A program made the translations under genes and the position numbers. A stretch of 27,106 nucleotides of DNA from Paramecium sonneborni (Eukaryota > Ciliophora > Oligohymenophorea > Peniculida > Parameciidae): NCBI GenBank assembly GCA_905182985.1, contig CAJJDN010000083.1, forward strand, positions 415,789 through 442,894. Direction: 5' to 3'. Within the stretch, counting starts at the first letter, position 1, and every line of letters starts with the position of its first letter. Below, piece by piece: positions 1 to 10,643 of the stretch. The notes under the pieces are model-generated. The model was not told the origin of the DNA and ran no database searches. It was given only the letters and a program-made list of their open reading frames with translations.

Positions 1-3000
1 TATGAAGCTTCTATAATTACCTCCACATTATAGAGTAAAAATTGAATTCACGTTGTATATGTAAATTATTTAAATAACAATAGTATTGATTCATTAAGAG
101 CTGGCTTATAATGTTGAGTATAAAACAGAATAAGGATAATCTAATTATTGTGGAATTGATTATTTTAATGATTAAATCAAGGATATTTAATTTGAAATTG
201 ATCATAAAGGATTAACAACAAACTTATACTTATCAAGTACTTTGGATTCTAATCCATGGGATGTATATTTTTTATATAAAAAAGGAATCTTGGGGTTTTA
301 GGAATTTCAGACTTTACATTTATTAATGCCCATCTGGATGTTTAATTTGTTCTTAAGATGATTATTAATCAGATTGTTTAGTATGGGTGCTTTTTGACTC
401 CTTCTATACAGAAATTGATCCTAACCTATTTGAAGTAGAAGGGTGGAATATTGACAATTAATAAGTAGCAAAAAAAAAAAAATGCAAATGTAAAAAATTT
501 TATAAAGCTTTTAGCTGTGCCAATCATTTGTGGAGAAAGTCTTTGTGGTAAAGACACCATAATTTCCAAGAATTTTTATTCATTACCAATTCATACAAAA
601 ATGAAAATAAAATTTAAGTACTTAAAAGTTGATAGTTGGGAAATCAATGATTAAATAATATTAAAAGTTGATGGAGAAATAAAATGGATTGCTTCGCTAT
701 CATTAATTAATCAATATTAATATAGTCTTTGTGGAAATTATTACCCAGAAGTATCTATAAATGTAGAAGTTACTTTTATGCATTCATCAACATTTGCATT
801 AGTTCAAATTTTGAATACTTTAGATTAAGATTCAACTGATGAGTCTTTTGGAATAAGAGATATTCAAATATACATAGGTATATAAAATTATTCATTTAGA
901 ATAAATATTATGTGGAGATTAAATAATTCAATTTTCAGAAGATTGTGATGATGGAAATTTGTTTCCATTTGATGGTTGTTTCAATTGTAAATACTCATGT
1001 GTTGAAGGATGTTCTTTATGTCATAAAGGGATATGTCTAAATTGTTTTTATGGATGGGTTTTTTAGAATAATCTATTCATATGCTTAAGAATTATTAATT
1101 TAGATTAATAGTAATAATAAATCAGTTTATAAACTAATGGAAATGAATTAGATTATAAAACTGTTATTGAGTGTCGCAAAGGTTTCTATTTAAATTGGAT
1201 TTCATATCAATGTGAATCAATTTGTGGTGATAATTTCATCACTAATACTGAGGAATGTGATATTGAATCAGAATTTTGTCATGAATGTAAGTTTCAATGT
1301 AGTAGTAATTGTTAATAATGTTAATTTGGTATCTGCTAAGTATGCAATAAAGATTATTTACTACAGAATAATCATTGTGTTTAGACTGAAATCAATAACA
1401 GATGTTAACCATAATACAATATTTGCATTGAAAATATATGCTATCAATGTTAAACTGGATAAATGTTGATATTAGGTTAATGTTAAGAAATTTGTGGTAA
1501 TAATAATTATGCTATTTATACACTTGAAGAATGTGTTTGTGATCTTAATTGTTTAGAATGCATTAGAGGTGTTTGCTATGAATGTAGTAACAATTACATG
1601 TTAATAAACAATAATTGTTATGAAATTCCTGTTACTTGTGGAGATCTTATTATTTAAGAAAATGAAGAATGTGATGATGGCAATAATATTGAATTTGATG
1701 GCTGTTTCAATTGTCAATATTCTTGTCCTATTGGTTGTAAAGATTGCAAATTAGGAATTTGTTAAGATACTTGTTAATATGGATTTTATTTAATAAATAA
1801 TATTTGCTCTCCTATTTGTGGAGATTCTATTTAAGCTGATCATGAATAATGTGATGATGGCAACAATAATGAATTTGATGGATGCTACTAATGTTAATAT
1901 TCATGTCCTCAACATTGTTCTGATTGTTTAAAAGGAATTTGTGTTGCATGCAATTTAGGATTTCTTCTCATTAATAATAATTGTATCAATAATTGTGGAG
2001 ATGGTATTCTAAACTTAGAAGAACAATGTGATGATGGGAATTAAGATGATAGAGATGGATGCTCTCAATTATGTGAAATAGAATTTGATTGGATTTGCAA
2101 ATAAGGAACTGATTGCACATATATTAAGTACCCTATTTTCAAAACAGAATATTTAATGCAAAAAAATTAATATTAATATGTTAAAATCAGTTTTTCTCAA
2201 CCTGTTTAATCATAATCTCAAGTAATTTATAAAGACACTTTTGATTTAGAAATTTTAGATTTAAATAAAACCATTTTTAATATAACTATTAAGGATATAA
2301 AACCTGTTTAATTCTTAATTGTATCAGATGTATAATACATTCTGTAAATTGAAATTCAAACAAATTTAAATTATTAACCAATTTTAAAAGTCAATTTAAC
2401 AGAATAATTATACAGTATTGATGATGCTCCATTAAAAAATACGATAGACTATATACAATTAAATTATCCGAATTACATGACTGAGGAATAAGGTAAATTT
2501 GCTAGTGCTTTTTAAATAATTAGTAAAGCTTCAATCTTTTCTATTTATGGATCTTCGATTATACTTATTATTTTAGGTAATTCACTAACTTTTTGGGGTA
2601 TCTTAGATGCCCTTCAATAATAATCATATCTAAAATTTATTAATGTCTAATATCCATAGACCTTAATCATTTATTTTGAATCGAGTGAATTGATATCAAT
2701 ATAATCTTTATTAAATAGTATAACTCGATTAAATAGAATGGCTAAAGTCCTAGAATTTCCTTATTTAGAATCATATGAAAAGTTTCAATTTTATGAAATT
2801 AATGCTAATATTACCGAAGGTCTAAGAACTGAAATTATTCTTTTTGGTACTTTTTCATTTGTTTACTTGATTATATTAATTACCATAAAGATCATAAATA
2901 ATCTTGAAGTAAATGATAAATTTTTAAGATTTCCTAAATTCATTCGTTTTTTGCAAAAACAGAAGAGAAAAATTTATTTTAAAGTTATAAGAACGAATGG

Positions 3001-3736
3001 TTCTTTAGTTAAAAATGCCTTATTAGCATGTAGTTGGGATCTAATTTTCATGGCTTTCTTGGAAATAAGCATTTATCATGATTTAGCATTTTATAAAACT
3101 TTTGTTCGGCTGTCTATAGCTTTAATAATAATAATTACAACTTTAATTTTTATTTTATCTCAGATAACTGGAATATTGAATTGGAAAAAATAAAGTTTTC
3201 ATTAATTTTGGAGGAAAAAAAAAGACTTTTTCATAATAATAAAGAAAGTACTTATTCTCTTGATTCTGGTATTTTATTAACATGAACAAGAATTGTAAAC
3301 TTTGATTCTAACCCTAATTAACTTATTATATTTAATCTATGTAATAAATTTTAAACCATTAGATGACTAATAAGAACACCTCAAAACTTTAATTATGGAA
3401 ACATCCTTAACTCTTTTTACGGCATCAACATTTTTAAATTGGAATTTATTATCTCATTACATTTAATATACTTAGAGGGTCATTATTAGTTGGATTCAAA
3501 TATCTTTATTAGTAAGCGTTTTGATATCTTTTATGTTTTTCGAACTTTATAATGCATTATTAATTATCAAATAAAAGTTCATAAAATTAATAGCTAATAG
3601 AAATGTTCCAAAAAGGTAGGAAGAGGATTAATCTTAAAAATAAAATAATTAACAAAAAACAGAAAGGAATTTATAATTAAAAAGAATCCCAATAGCTAGA
3701 GTTACTTTTTCTTGTCAAATCCATCAGACAGTTTGA
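1..3736 (+). CDS. Cys-rich (DUF4215-type) multi-pass membrane protein, 5' truncated
   Basis: With TAA/TAG read as Gln, the exons 1-262, 285-489, 515-877 and 900-3736 join into one frame of about 1,220 codons ending at TGA 3734-3736. In order: a beta-sandwich-like repeat seen twice (LPPHYRVKIEF near 20-55; SLPIHTKMKIKF near 576-615; both followed by DES-G-R-motifs WGFRNF and FGIRDI); Cys repeats from 911 to about 2120 with CGD...CDDGN...DGC (ECDDGN near 1668 and QCDDGN near 1848 and 2028), matching DUF4215; a beta-rich stretch; then about seven hydrophobic helices from 2520 to 3590 and a basic, Gln-rich tail. The family is common in Paramecium and is thought to be surface or secretory; ligand and role are unknown. 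The ATG at position 2 lies inside a domain and is not the true start. No break is visible, so it is probably a working gene. Confidence 0.88.
263..284 (+). other. 22-nt spliceosomal intron
   Basis: The sequence begins GTATAT and ends AAAAAG. Removing 22 nt joins ...SNPWD to ESWGFRNF in frame (phase 0) and carries the reading from frame 2 to frame 3. The joined DESWG-R-F string matches the parallel DESFGIRDI string later in the same protein, which supports the splice. Confidence 0.85.
490..514 (+). other. 25-nt spliceosomal intron
   Basis: It begins GTAAAAAA and ends TTTTAG, just after a run of 12 A. Splicing moves the reading from frame 3 to frame 1 and joins the ...EGWNIDN segment to ...PIICGESLCGKD, the next beta-sandwich repeat. 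Confidence 0.82.
878..899 (+). other. 22-nt spliceosomal intron
   Basis: It begins GTATATAAAA and ends CATTTAG. Without splicing the frame meets TGA at 946. With it, IQIYIEQILCGD runs directly into the first DUF4215-type Cys repeat. Confidence 0.9.
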
Positions 3737-5944
3737 ATTTTTAATTATTTAATTTAAATAAGAAGTAATTGTTGATATTAAAATTATTATTACAACAAAT
3801 ACAATAACATTTTTTATAAAAATTTTATTTTAAAATTGTTGATTGAAATAATTTCTATAAAAGTTATAAAATATTTTTGCTCATTAATTTGATTTTAAGT
3901 TGGATCTATTTCAATCTTTTATTAATAGTCAATTTGGAGGGATTTTAGATTATTAATTGATTTATTGAATACTCTATTCTTGTTAATTAATATTTAAAAC
4001 TCTTATAATATATGAATGAAATTAAGTTTTTCATATCCTAGAAAATACAAAATACTTTTACGATCATTTGCTTAACAATACTCGGAAATAAAAATACCTA
4101 ATTAAATCAGTATTTGAAGCTTATCTGATAAAATACTCTTTTATTCCGTTGTTTTTTAAACTATTTTACTTAAATATCCCTTAGTCACTTTATATCTACT
4201 TATCCTAATACTTCCATATAATCAGAATTTTAATATTTATTGTGAGTTTCTAATGTGCCCTCATAATTGATCTCATCAAGAAAAAAATCAAATTTGAAAC
4301 ACTGTTGGTTAAATTATAAAATTAAGCTTTATAAATCCTTCGAATAATATTTAATACATCGCTGCAACTAATTTATAAATAGATGGTAGATGAATTAATT
4401 TTTTAAATATTTAGAAATGACTATAATACTATAAAATAAAAAAAATGTGCTTCAACCTTTGATTAATTTAATAGACTAGATCTCTTTAATAAGAAACGTT
4501 CTAGAATTTTTAGATAAGAATTAGTTCAAATCAATATGTTATCATCACGAGAATTCTCTCTGTTTGAATGTAAAGTCTTTATTTTAATTTATCAAACTTT
4601 AAACCTTGCTAATTTTTAATTATACCACTTGAAAATGCACTTCCCTAAGTACTTTTAACTATTATTTATTTAAATTAATTTCATTTCTAAACTTAGTTTG
4701 TTTTTAACGAAAACTCATCATATTTTAAACTTCAATATAATAAATAAGATTCATTAAAATAATTGACATTTTAATTTTTAAGATTTATTCCACTCACACA
4801 TAATAGTAGATTTTTTGGATTTTTATTAAAAATATATTGTTTTATTTAGCAATTCTTAAGCTATAGTTTTACTTGATGGTTCTAATGTAAACTTAAATAA
4901 AATCCTTAGAATTTATTGAAATATCGTTTAGAAATCAAAGAATCTTTTGCATAATTCTAACCATAGTAAAAATCTTCTTCAAAAAATTTTTATTATATTT
5001 GTTTCACATATTAAACAAACCTTTTGATGAAATTGTTATAATCAAATTATGAATTTAAAAGAATCTCTTTATTTTGTTAATAATTGAAATATCAGATATA
5101 TATTTTAAAAAGAAACGAATTCCATGTTTCGCTTAATTATATTCTACTTTAAAAAGTAATGATATTAAACTTGTTGTTTTATAGTGAATAAAAAAAAATA
5201 CATAAAAGAGTGTTGCTTTTCTATGGAATACTTGAAAGTTTAAGATTAATAAATTATACATTGTCAGTATTCTTCGAGTTGGCACATATGAGTATTTTTA
5301 GGAAAATAAATTTGCATTTTATAAGTTAAAAATCATTTGCCTTCATGGTTTCACAGGTTTAAAAAACAACTAAAACTAGAAATCATCTCTTGTTTTGTTT
5401 GTAAGAATGCTAAATATGATTCTTATTCTGAATAATGATAGGTAGGTGTTTTATTGCTTTTGAATCTTTTATAGATTTCTATTAACTCCTGGATACGTGT
5501 AAATAATTTATTATCACTCAAAATTAAAATTTTATTTTAACTTGTAGTTTATTGAAAAATATCTTAGCTTCCTCAAAATTTTCACCTATTTTTGGATAAA
5601 TATTGTCTTGTAGTTCGTTTTTTTATCAAATGAAACTAATCTTAATTATTACTGCAGTAATGCCTAATTTTATATAGATAATTTTAAAATTCTTTGCTTA
5701 ATTACTTACCTTGATTATTTTGATAAATAATTAAAAACAAAAATGTACTCTACTTTGTTAAGAACCATTACCTCCTTTCAACTATTGTCAAAAGAAATTA
5801 CGAAATTTTTGAGATAAGAGTCTGATATTATAGCTTTTATTACTTGTTATAGTTTATTTAAAAAAGAAATTAATAGTTTATTAAATTTTAATCTTTAAAT
5901 AAAATTAATTAAGTGAAAAAGATAAATAATTATTGTGGAGATGA
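3737..5944. other. AT-rich interval with only doubtful coding traces
   Basis: No intact gene is seen. Besides the minus-strand fragment listed at 4185-4524, a plus-strand frame stays open from about 4020 to 4766 (about 247 codons), but it is poor in Gly, Asp and Glu and looks like chance openness in AT-rich DNA with one stop codon. A minus-strand stretch near 5520-5620 gives a coding-like peptide (IYPKIGENFEEAKIFFNKL) and another near 4920-5000 gives KFFEEDFYYGQNYAKDS. These are separated by several TGA stops, so at most they are decayed exons. Confidence 0.45.
4185..4524 (-). pseudogene. Possible decayed gene fragment, unrecognised
   Basis: The minus strand reads a helical, hydrophobic stretch ending ...VAAMYQILFEGFIKL and then, after a possible 31-nt intron (GTGTTTC...GATGAG, 4270-4300), an acidic stretch containing INYEGTLETHNKYQNSDY before TGA at 4185-4187. 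The acidic, Gly-containing composition is unlike the surrounding intergenic DNA, which is the main reason for calling it coding. I recognise no domain. No start codon is clear upstream, where a TGA lies near 4526. It could instead be chance. Confidence 0.35.
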
Positions 5945-6331
5945 ATCTGTTAGAATAGTTTTTACTTTTGGACATCAATGTATAATGAGAAAGGCAATTG
6001 TGTAATAGATTGTATTGTATTCATAATATATTAATAATTTATATTGTTAAAGAGATCATTCATAAGAGATAATGAAGAGAGTTAAGAAAATATTGAAAGA
6101 AATTTTTCTAAAATACTTATATTTAAGAAATAGTTAAAGGATTTAAATGTAGATGGAAAAATGAAAGATTTTAAGAATGAAATTTACTATATAAATTTAC
6201 TCTACATCAAGTATGTTGAAACTCAATGTATTCGTAATATAAAATGTTATTGTTAAATTTGTATTTTATTATAAAATTACCTAGAAAATTAGAATGTAAA
6301 CAGACAGATTTGTAAGCTACATTAGTATTGA
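5945..6331 (+). pseudogene. Fragment of a Cys-containing membrane/PAS-type protein
   Basis: A single frame (codons starting at positions such as 5978 and 6062) is open from 5945 to TGA 6329-6331. It contains MYNEKGNCVIDC, then DNEESQENIERNF, FKNEIYYINLLYIKYVE, CIRNIKCYCQICILLQ and RQICKLHQYQ. The last three resemble, from memory, stretches of large Paramecium multi-pass or PAS-type proteins in which a helix pair precedes a basic Cys/His patch. That family link is an inference. After 6331 similar sequence continues in another frame (ERMNQKF), as expected of a frameshifted remnant. It has no neighbouring partner exon and no plausible full-length start. Confidence 0.45.
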
Positions 6332-7179
6332 GAGAGAATGAATTAAAAATTTATCATAAACTTATCCAATCATATTTATGATGCAAAAAAAAAAATTTCT
6401 TAATGAATTACTCTAACTCACTCTTAATTTAGCATAATTATAAATATAATAAAATGAAAAATATTCATAAATAATTAATTATATGATATTAATATATTTT
6501 TATTGTATTCTCTTAAGAAGTGTAATATATTTATTTGTAATGTATTTCTCAATGATTTTGGAATGTAATAATAAATTGAAAAATAATTAAGTTCATATAA
6601 TCAAAAATTATAATTCTAATCAGTGATATATATAATTATTTAACAAATAATATCATAAAAGGAATAAAACGATTTTAAACTTATGGTTGTGGTTTCATAT
6701 CTTATGTGAGTGCTGTTACTACAAGTTTTTGTAGACAAACTTATAACACTTTTACAAAAAATTTTATTTTTATCTTACAATGATAAAAAAAGGAAAATAA
6801 CATTATCACAAAAAAAACACTAAAATGTTTAGATATTGTACGAAAGCTGAGAGACCCTATTATCTTTCTGACCATACAAGTTACTGTTTAAAAATAAAAA
6901 ATATTGTTAAGGCAAGGAAATAAATTATGTAGCAAAAGAATAATCTATTCATTTTTCCAAAAATTAGGATCCTTTAGATTTTAATAATGGTTGAAAATCA
7001 TAAAATTAATAATTAGCAAACTCTCCTTTAAAAATGAAAGCACCTTATGCTTATAGAATTAAGTATTTGGAGATTAAAAGTTAAGGATAAGTAACTAGTT
7101 AAAATATAAATTATTACCACACTTTGAAAGCGGTCTGTTTTAAAATTTATCTAATACTTATTGATATTATTGATTAGTA
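6332..7179. other. AT-rich interval, no gene seen
   Basis: Mostly A/T runs with no coding-like frame beyond short chance openings. The slightly less AT-rich patch near 6690-6740 and 6840-6900 gives no recognisable product on either strand. Confidence 0.5.
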
Positions 7180-7710
7180 GTTTTAATTTTTTTTCCATTC
7201 ATAATACGCCAACAACGAATAGAATTATTAAAATTACCAAATGCTATAATTGTTTCAATCAGATGAGAAGAAGAAGCTTGATAGGAGAGAATAGTAATGA
7301 CCATCTAATTAAGCTATTTATTAACCTGTATTAATATTCCATAAAAGGATAGAGTTATTACCACTACCAGATGCTAAAGTATTTCTATCTGGTAGACATA
7401 ACTGGAGTGATCATCCTTTTTGACCTTAAATCGTGACTTGACATTCCATAAACGGATAGAGTTATCATCACTTGATGCTAAAGTAGTTCCATCTTGTGAG
7501 AAGCATATCAGACTATACAGTACTAGGATTACCAACAAACTTTGCTTTTTATTTACCTTACTTAACATTCCATAAATAGATAGACATATCATTACCACCA
7601 GATGATAATGTAGTTCCATCTCGTGAGAAACTTAATGAGTTGACAGCTCGACTGTGGCTATCCAATTTTGCTTTTTATTATCCTGTCATATCACTCCATT
7701 AGAATATCTA
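7180..7710 (-). pseudogene. WD40-repeat protein remnant (about five blades)
   Basis: Reading the minus strand from 7710 downward gives, in changing frames: WSDMTGQQKAKLDSHSRAV, then FSRDGTTLSSGGNDMSIYLW, FSQDGTTLASSDDNSIRLW, NTLASGSGNNSILLWNINT with GQQIAQLDGHYYS, and AFGNFNNSIRCW. These are successive copies of the Paramecium WD40 blade pattern (LDGHS..V.SV.FS.DGTTLASGS.D.SIRLW..KTGQQ). At least three frame changes lie between blades (near 7510, 7405 and 7265), not at convincing intron ends, and several Trp/Asp positions are lost. WD40 propellers are protein-binding scaffolds. This copy could not encode a continuous propeller. Either the N-terminal part is absent or it has decayed beyond recognition. 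Confidence 0.85.
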
Positions 7711-8240
7711 AAATAAAATTGATTCAATTTACTCTTTTTTCATCAAATAAAAATTAGAATTATGATTTTAACAATGTGACGAACCACTGTATCCAATTTG
7801 TTATTCCTATAATAGCAATAGGAATTTGAAATTAAAAAATAAAATATTTAGGCATTTTATAAATAATAATAATTTAAACATCGATGAGAAAAATTATATA
7901 AGTTGAGATCTGGAATAACTAATTGGTATTCAATAGAGTTAGGCTAAAATCAAATAAATCAATCATAAGTTATTTACATTTAAGCAATTAAGGGATTTAG
8001 TTCTTCTATACTTTTAGTGATTCAAGATATACAAAAGTTTATATGATTTAAAAATTTTTAATTTTATCTCAACACTAATCTAATGCTAATTTTCACAATT
8101 ATTTGTCTTTAAGTTAAGTTTAATACTTAAGATATTTATTATTCATATTAATATATAAAATTATAATAATTATTGGGTTACTCTTAGAAATTATAATGTT
8201 TTTTCAAGGATCTTATCGAGAATTAAATTCGAATAGCCGA
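7711..8240. other. AT-rich interval, no gene seen
   Basis: This is the stretch between the WD40 remnant and the plus-strand kinase remnant. No coding-like peptide, RNA gene or repeat stands out on either strand. Confidence 0.5.
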
Positions 8241-8720
8241 ATGGAGGACTATTGTTTTAGTTTTTAACAAAATAAATAATTTCTTGATTATTAAAAGTTG
8301 CTGGGAAGGAAATCATATAGTGAAATTTTACTGAGAAATTACTTTAAAAAATGTCTTACCAGGTAATCAATTTTGGAAACTCAATAAATAAATCTAAATC
8401 TTATTTTAAGCTCTAAGAGGTATAATTTTTAATTTTTATTTAGGGATTGAATATCTTTTTTAATCATTTAAATAATACATGTTAGTAATTCTAGTTGGAT
8501 TAGTTTCTTTAAAAAAATCCGATAAATTTGATAATAATATTATCTTTAAATTGATAAAGACTTTTATAAATTAAAAAATAAAATATTATATATATATGTT
8601 AATCAGAATAATAACTATAAGAAGCTGTTATTAATTAAAAATTGTAGAAATACAAATCGCAAATTTTGGTTTAATCTTCCAAAATTTATAAAGCCAAATG
8701 ATTTTATTAAATAGACAAAT
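8241..8720 (+). pseudogene. Ser/Thr protein kinase catalytic-domain remnant
   Basis: From 8241 the plus strand reads MEDYC, then FLDYQKLLGRKSYSEI and LRNYFKK, which match the hinge and helix-E part of the large Paramecium ULK/CAMK-like kinase family (MEYC...FL.YQKLLGRKSYSE.E.RNYFKQIL). Another frame then gives QALRGIEYL across a possible 24-nt intron (GTATAATTT...TTTAG, 8422-8445). At 8653-8700 a segment IQIANFGLIFQNLQSQ corresponds to the magnesium-binding loop, with the family's DFG changed to NFG (GAT to AAT at 8662-8664). The catalytic HRD loop is not recognisable. Frame changes, the lost Asp and the missing N-lobe show a dead copy. Confidence 0.6.
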
Positions 8721-8740
8721 TATGAGACGCTTCTTTTTTA

Positions 8741-9946
8741 AAAAAGATCTTACAACATAATACTATAAAATAAAATAATTTGGATAAGATGGGATAAAAA
8801 AATTCATAAGAAATATTATATAAATAGAATTAATTTAAGAATAAGAAAATCATTTTTAAACATTAGTTTTATAAATGGTCCTTTAGAAAATGATACTGCT
8901 TTATAGAACGGATTATAAAAAATATAATCAATTTTTAATATGTTGATTTTTATAAAATTTTGCATAACTTATGAGAAAAATAAATCCAATAATAATCTAA
9001 TTATAAACATAAGAAACTAGATTGCAAGTTTTAAAATATTCTTTTTTTTCTAAGTTGTAAAAATTTTGTTATTATTCAAATAAGTAGTCTATACTTATAT
9101 GTCATAATATGAAGTTAATTTTAGTAATAACTAGAAGGCTGTATGCGTAACAGAATTCAAAAATTGAAGTAAATATGATGGATTCTTATATTAAATTATA
9201 TTATTTAAATATTTAAGTTTCTGGATAAATCAAAAATATTAGAACAATATAGAATAATAGATTATTATAAAATATTTGATTGAATTAAATTTGTAAAAGA
9301 ACTGTATATAGTTCAGAGAGAAATTTAAACATTTTAAATTTAAGTATGAACATTTTAGATATATAAATGATATAAATATATTGACATTTATAAGTTAGAA
9401 AGCTTTAGAGTCTTATTTTATAGAATTAATGAATCTATACTATAATAGAGTGAAATAGAAAGAGTTTCAAAAAAGCATAATTTAGTAAATCTAACTGTGC
9501 AATAAATTACAATAAATTAAACTTAGAAAGCTAAAAAGAAAAAACCTATTCAAGAATGTATTTAATTTAAAATACCAATTAGATTTATTATTTTAAAATC
9601 ACTATGATATATAGTAATAATGAGAATAATTGTATTTTATTTATAATGCCAATATATATAAAACTGGGTTTCTATATTTCAAATCACAAATTATGATTAA
9701 TAGGTTAAAGAGTTAAGAGAATCAATAAATATTTTCAACAAGAAAATTATTTTATTGTAACAACTTGAAATTTATTGTCTTACTAAAAATAAATCCAAAT
9801 GAAATACTTCAAAAGATTGGCTTAGTTTAGCTGAAAAAAGATAAACTTGATTATTTAAAAAAAGTTAGTAGACGCCTGCTTAGTAATATGGTATTACTGG
9901 ATCATTATTGGAGGCGAATAGAAGAAATAGCAGTGACAATAGGTGA
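8741..9946. other. AT-rich interval, no gene seen
   Basis: It is A/T-dominated. A short plus-strand stretch near 9870-9950 (NMVLLDHYWRRIEEI, ending at TGA 9952-9954) is coding-like and may be the upstream, frameshifted part of the next fragment. Nothing else stands out, apart from a 19-mer (8757-8775) shared with 4423-4441. Confidence 0.45.
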
Positions 9947-10237
9947 TTGTTCATGATACCTAATATATTGATAGATTAAAAGAAATTGAAAGCCAATCAT
10001 CTAAAATTAGAAATCAAGGAGAAGATTATATTGTAGAATGATGATGGAGAATAATGGTTAGACTGAAGTTTGGTATCTTATTATCTATCATAATAAGGAT
10101 ATTCTCCAGTGTTCCTTAAATATTTAGATAAATCTTCAGGTTAAATTGCAACTTACATATTATCTAATTATAAGATTTCTGTAAATAATATTAATTTTGA
10201 GCAATTAATGTAATCAATTTAGGAAGTATTTTATTGA
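9947..10237 (+). pseudogene. Unrecognised protein fragment with one internal TGA
   Basis: One frame runs from 9947 to TGA 10235-10237 with a single internal TGA at 10064-10066. Its peptide has clear coding character: FMIPNILIDQKKLKANHLKL, NDDGEQWLD, then after the TGA SLVSYYLSQQGYSPVFLKYL and FEQLMQSIQEVFY. The internal TGA falls where a Trp codon would give WLDWSLVSYYL, so a TGG-to-TGA change is the simplest explanation. I do not recognise the family. The 3' end overlaps the minus-strand fragment at 10214-10643 tail to tail. Confidence 0.5.
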
Positions 10238-10643
10238 GAAAAACAAATGATGAATAAATTAATCATATACTTTATTACTATTACTAAAACTATTGAGCTT
10301 AAAATTAAATAACTAGTCCAAATAAGCATTATAACTATTATATATTGTACTTTTAGTTATTTTTATTCTATTTTTCACTTATTTCTTTTTCTCTTAAATC
10401 TTTATTTTAACAAGTATCATTATTTTGGATTATTCAAAGTAATAATTTATAAAAAAATTAAAAGTGGTTATAATTATTTTTTCTATAAAATTATTTGATA
10501 CATTATAAGAATTTTCTATGACATTCCCACCAGTTTTTAGTTCATTTCCCAAATCTTTTATCTTAGTAATTAGCTCAGAGTATTTTAAAGATGTTAGAAT
10601 CCAAATGATTAACATTTCTCTCCCAAATCTATCTATCCATTTT
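10214..10643 (-). pseudogene. Unrecognised open fragment on the minus strand
   Basis: One minus-strand frame is open from about 10643 to TGA 10214-10216 (about 140 codons). The first half has strong coding character: KWIDRFGREMLI, LKYSELITKIKDLGNELKTG, NVIENSYNVSNNFIEKIII. The second half becomes Lys/Asn/Ile-rich like the neighbouring noncoding DNA, so the real coding end may be near 10430. No domain is recognised. It may be a decayed exon or a small orphan gene. Confidence 0.4.

Noticed and set aside
61..83. GTAAATTATT...CAATAG as a 23-nt intron in the left gene
   Set aside because: It would give an attractive IDSL join, but the downstream frame would then need a second compensating event. 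The unspliced frame 2 is already open to the next certain intron.
1212..1469. Plus-strand standard-code ORF starting at ATG 1212
   Set aside because: It lies in another frame of the Cys-rich gene, whose recoded frame is open throughout; it is a shadow.
3734..3765. A 32-nt GT...AG stretch that would remove the stop of the left gene
   Set aside because: Splicing it adds only an Ile/Asn/Lys-rich tail ending soon after, and the TGA at 3734-3736 follows a normal basic C-terminus.
4020..4766. Plus-strand frame open for about 247 codons
   Set aside because: The product is Leu/Ile/Phe/Asn-rich with almost no Gly or acidic patches and no motif. With TGA as the only stop, frames of this length arise by chance in DNA of this composition, and the opposite strand offers a more protein-like reading at 4185-4290.
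5934..6164. Plus-strand frame beginning YCGDESVRIVFTFGHQ
   Set aside because: It overlaps the longer frame at 5945-6331, whose peptide is more protein-like and shows family resemblance; at most it is a frameshifted upstream piece.
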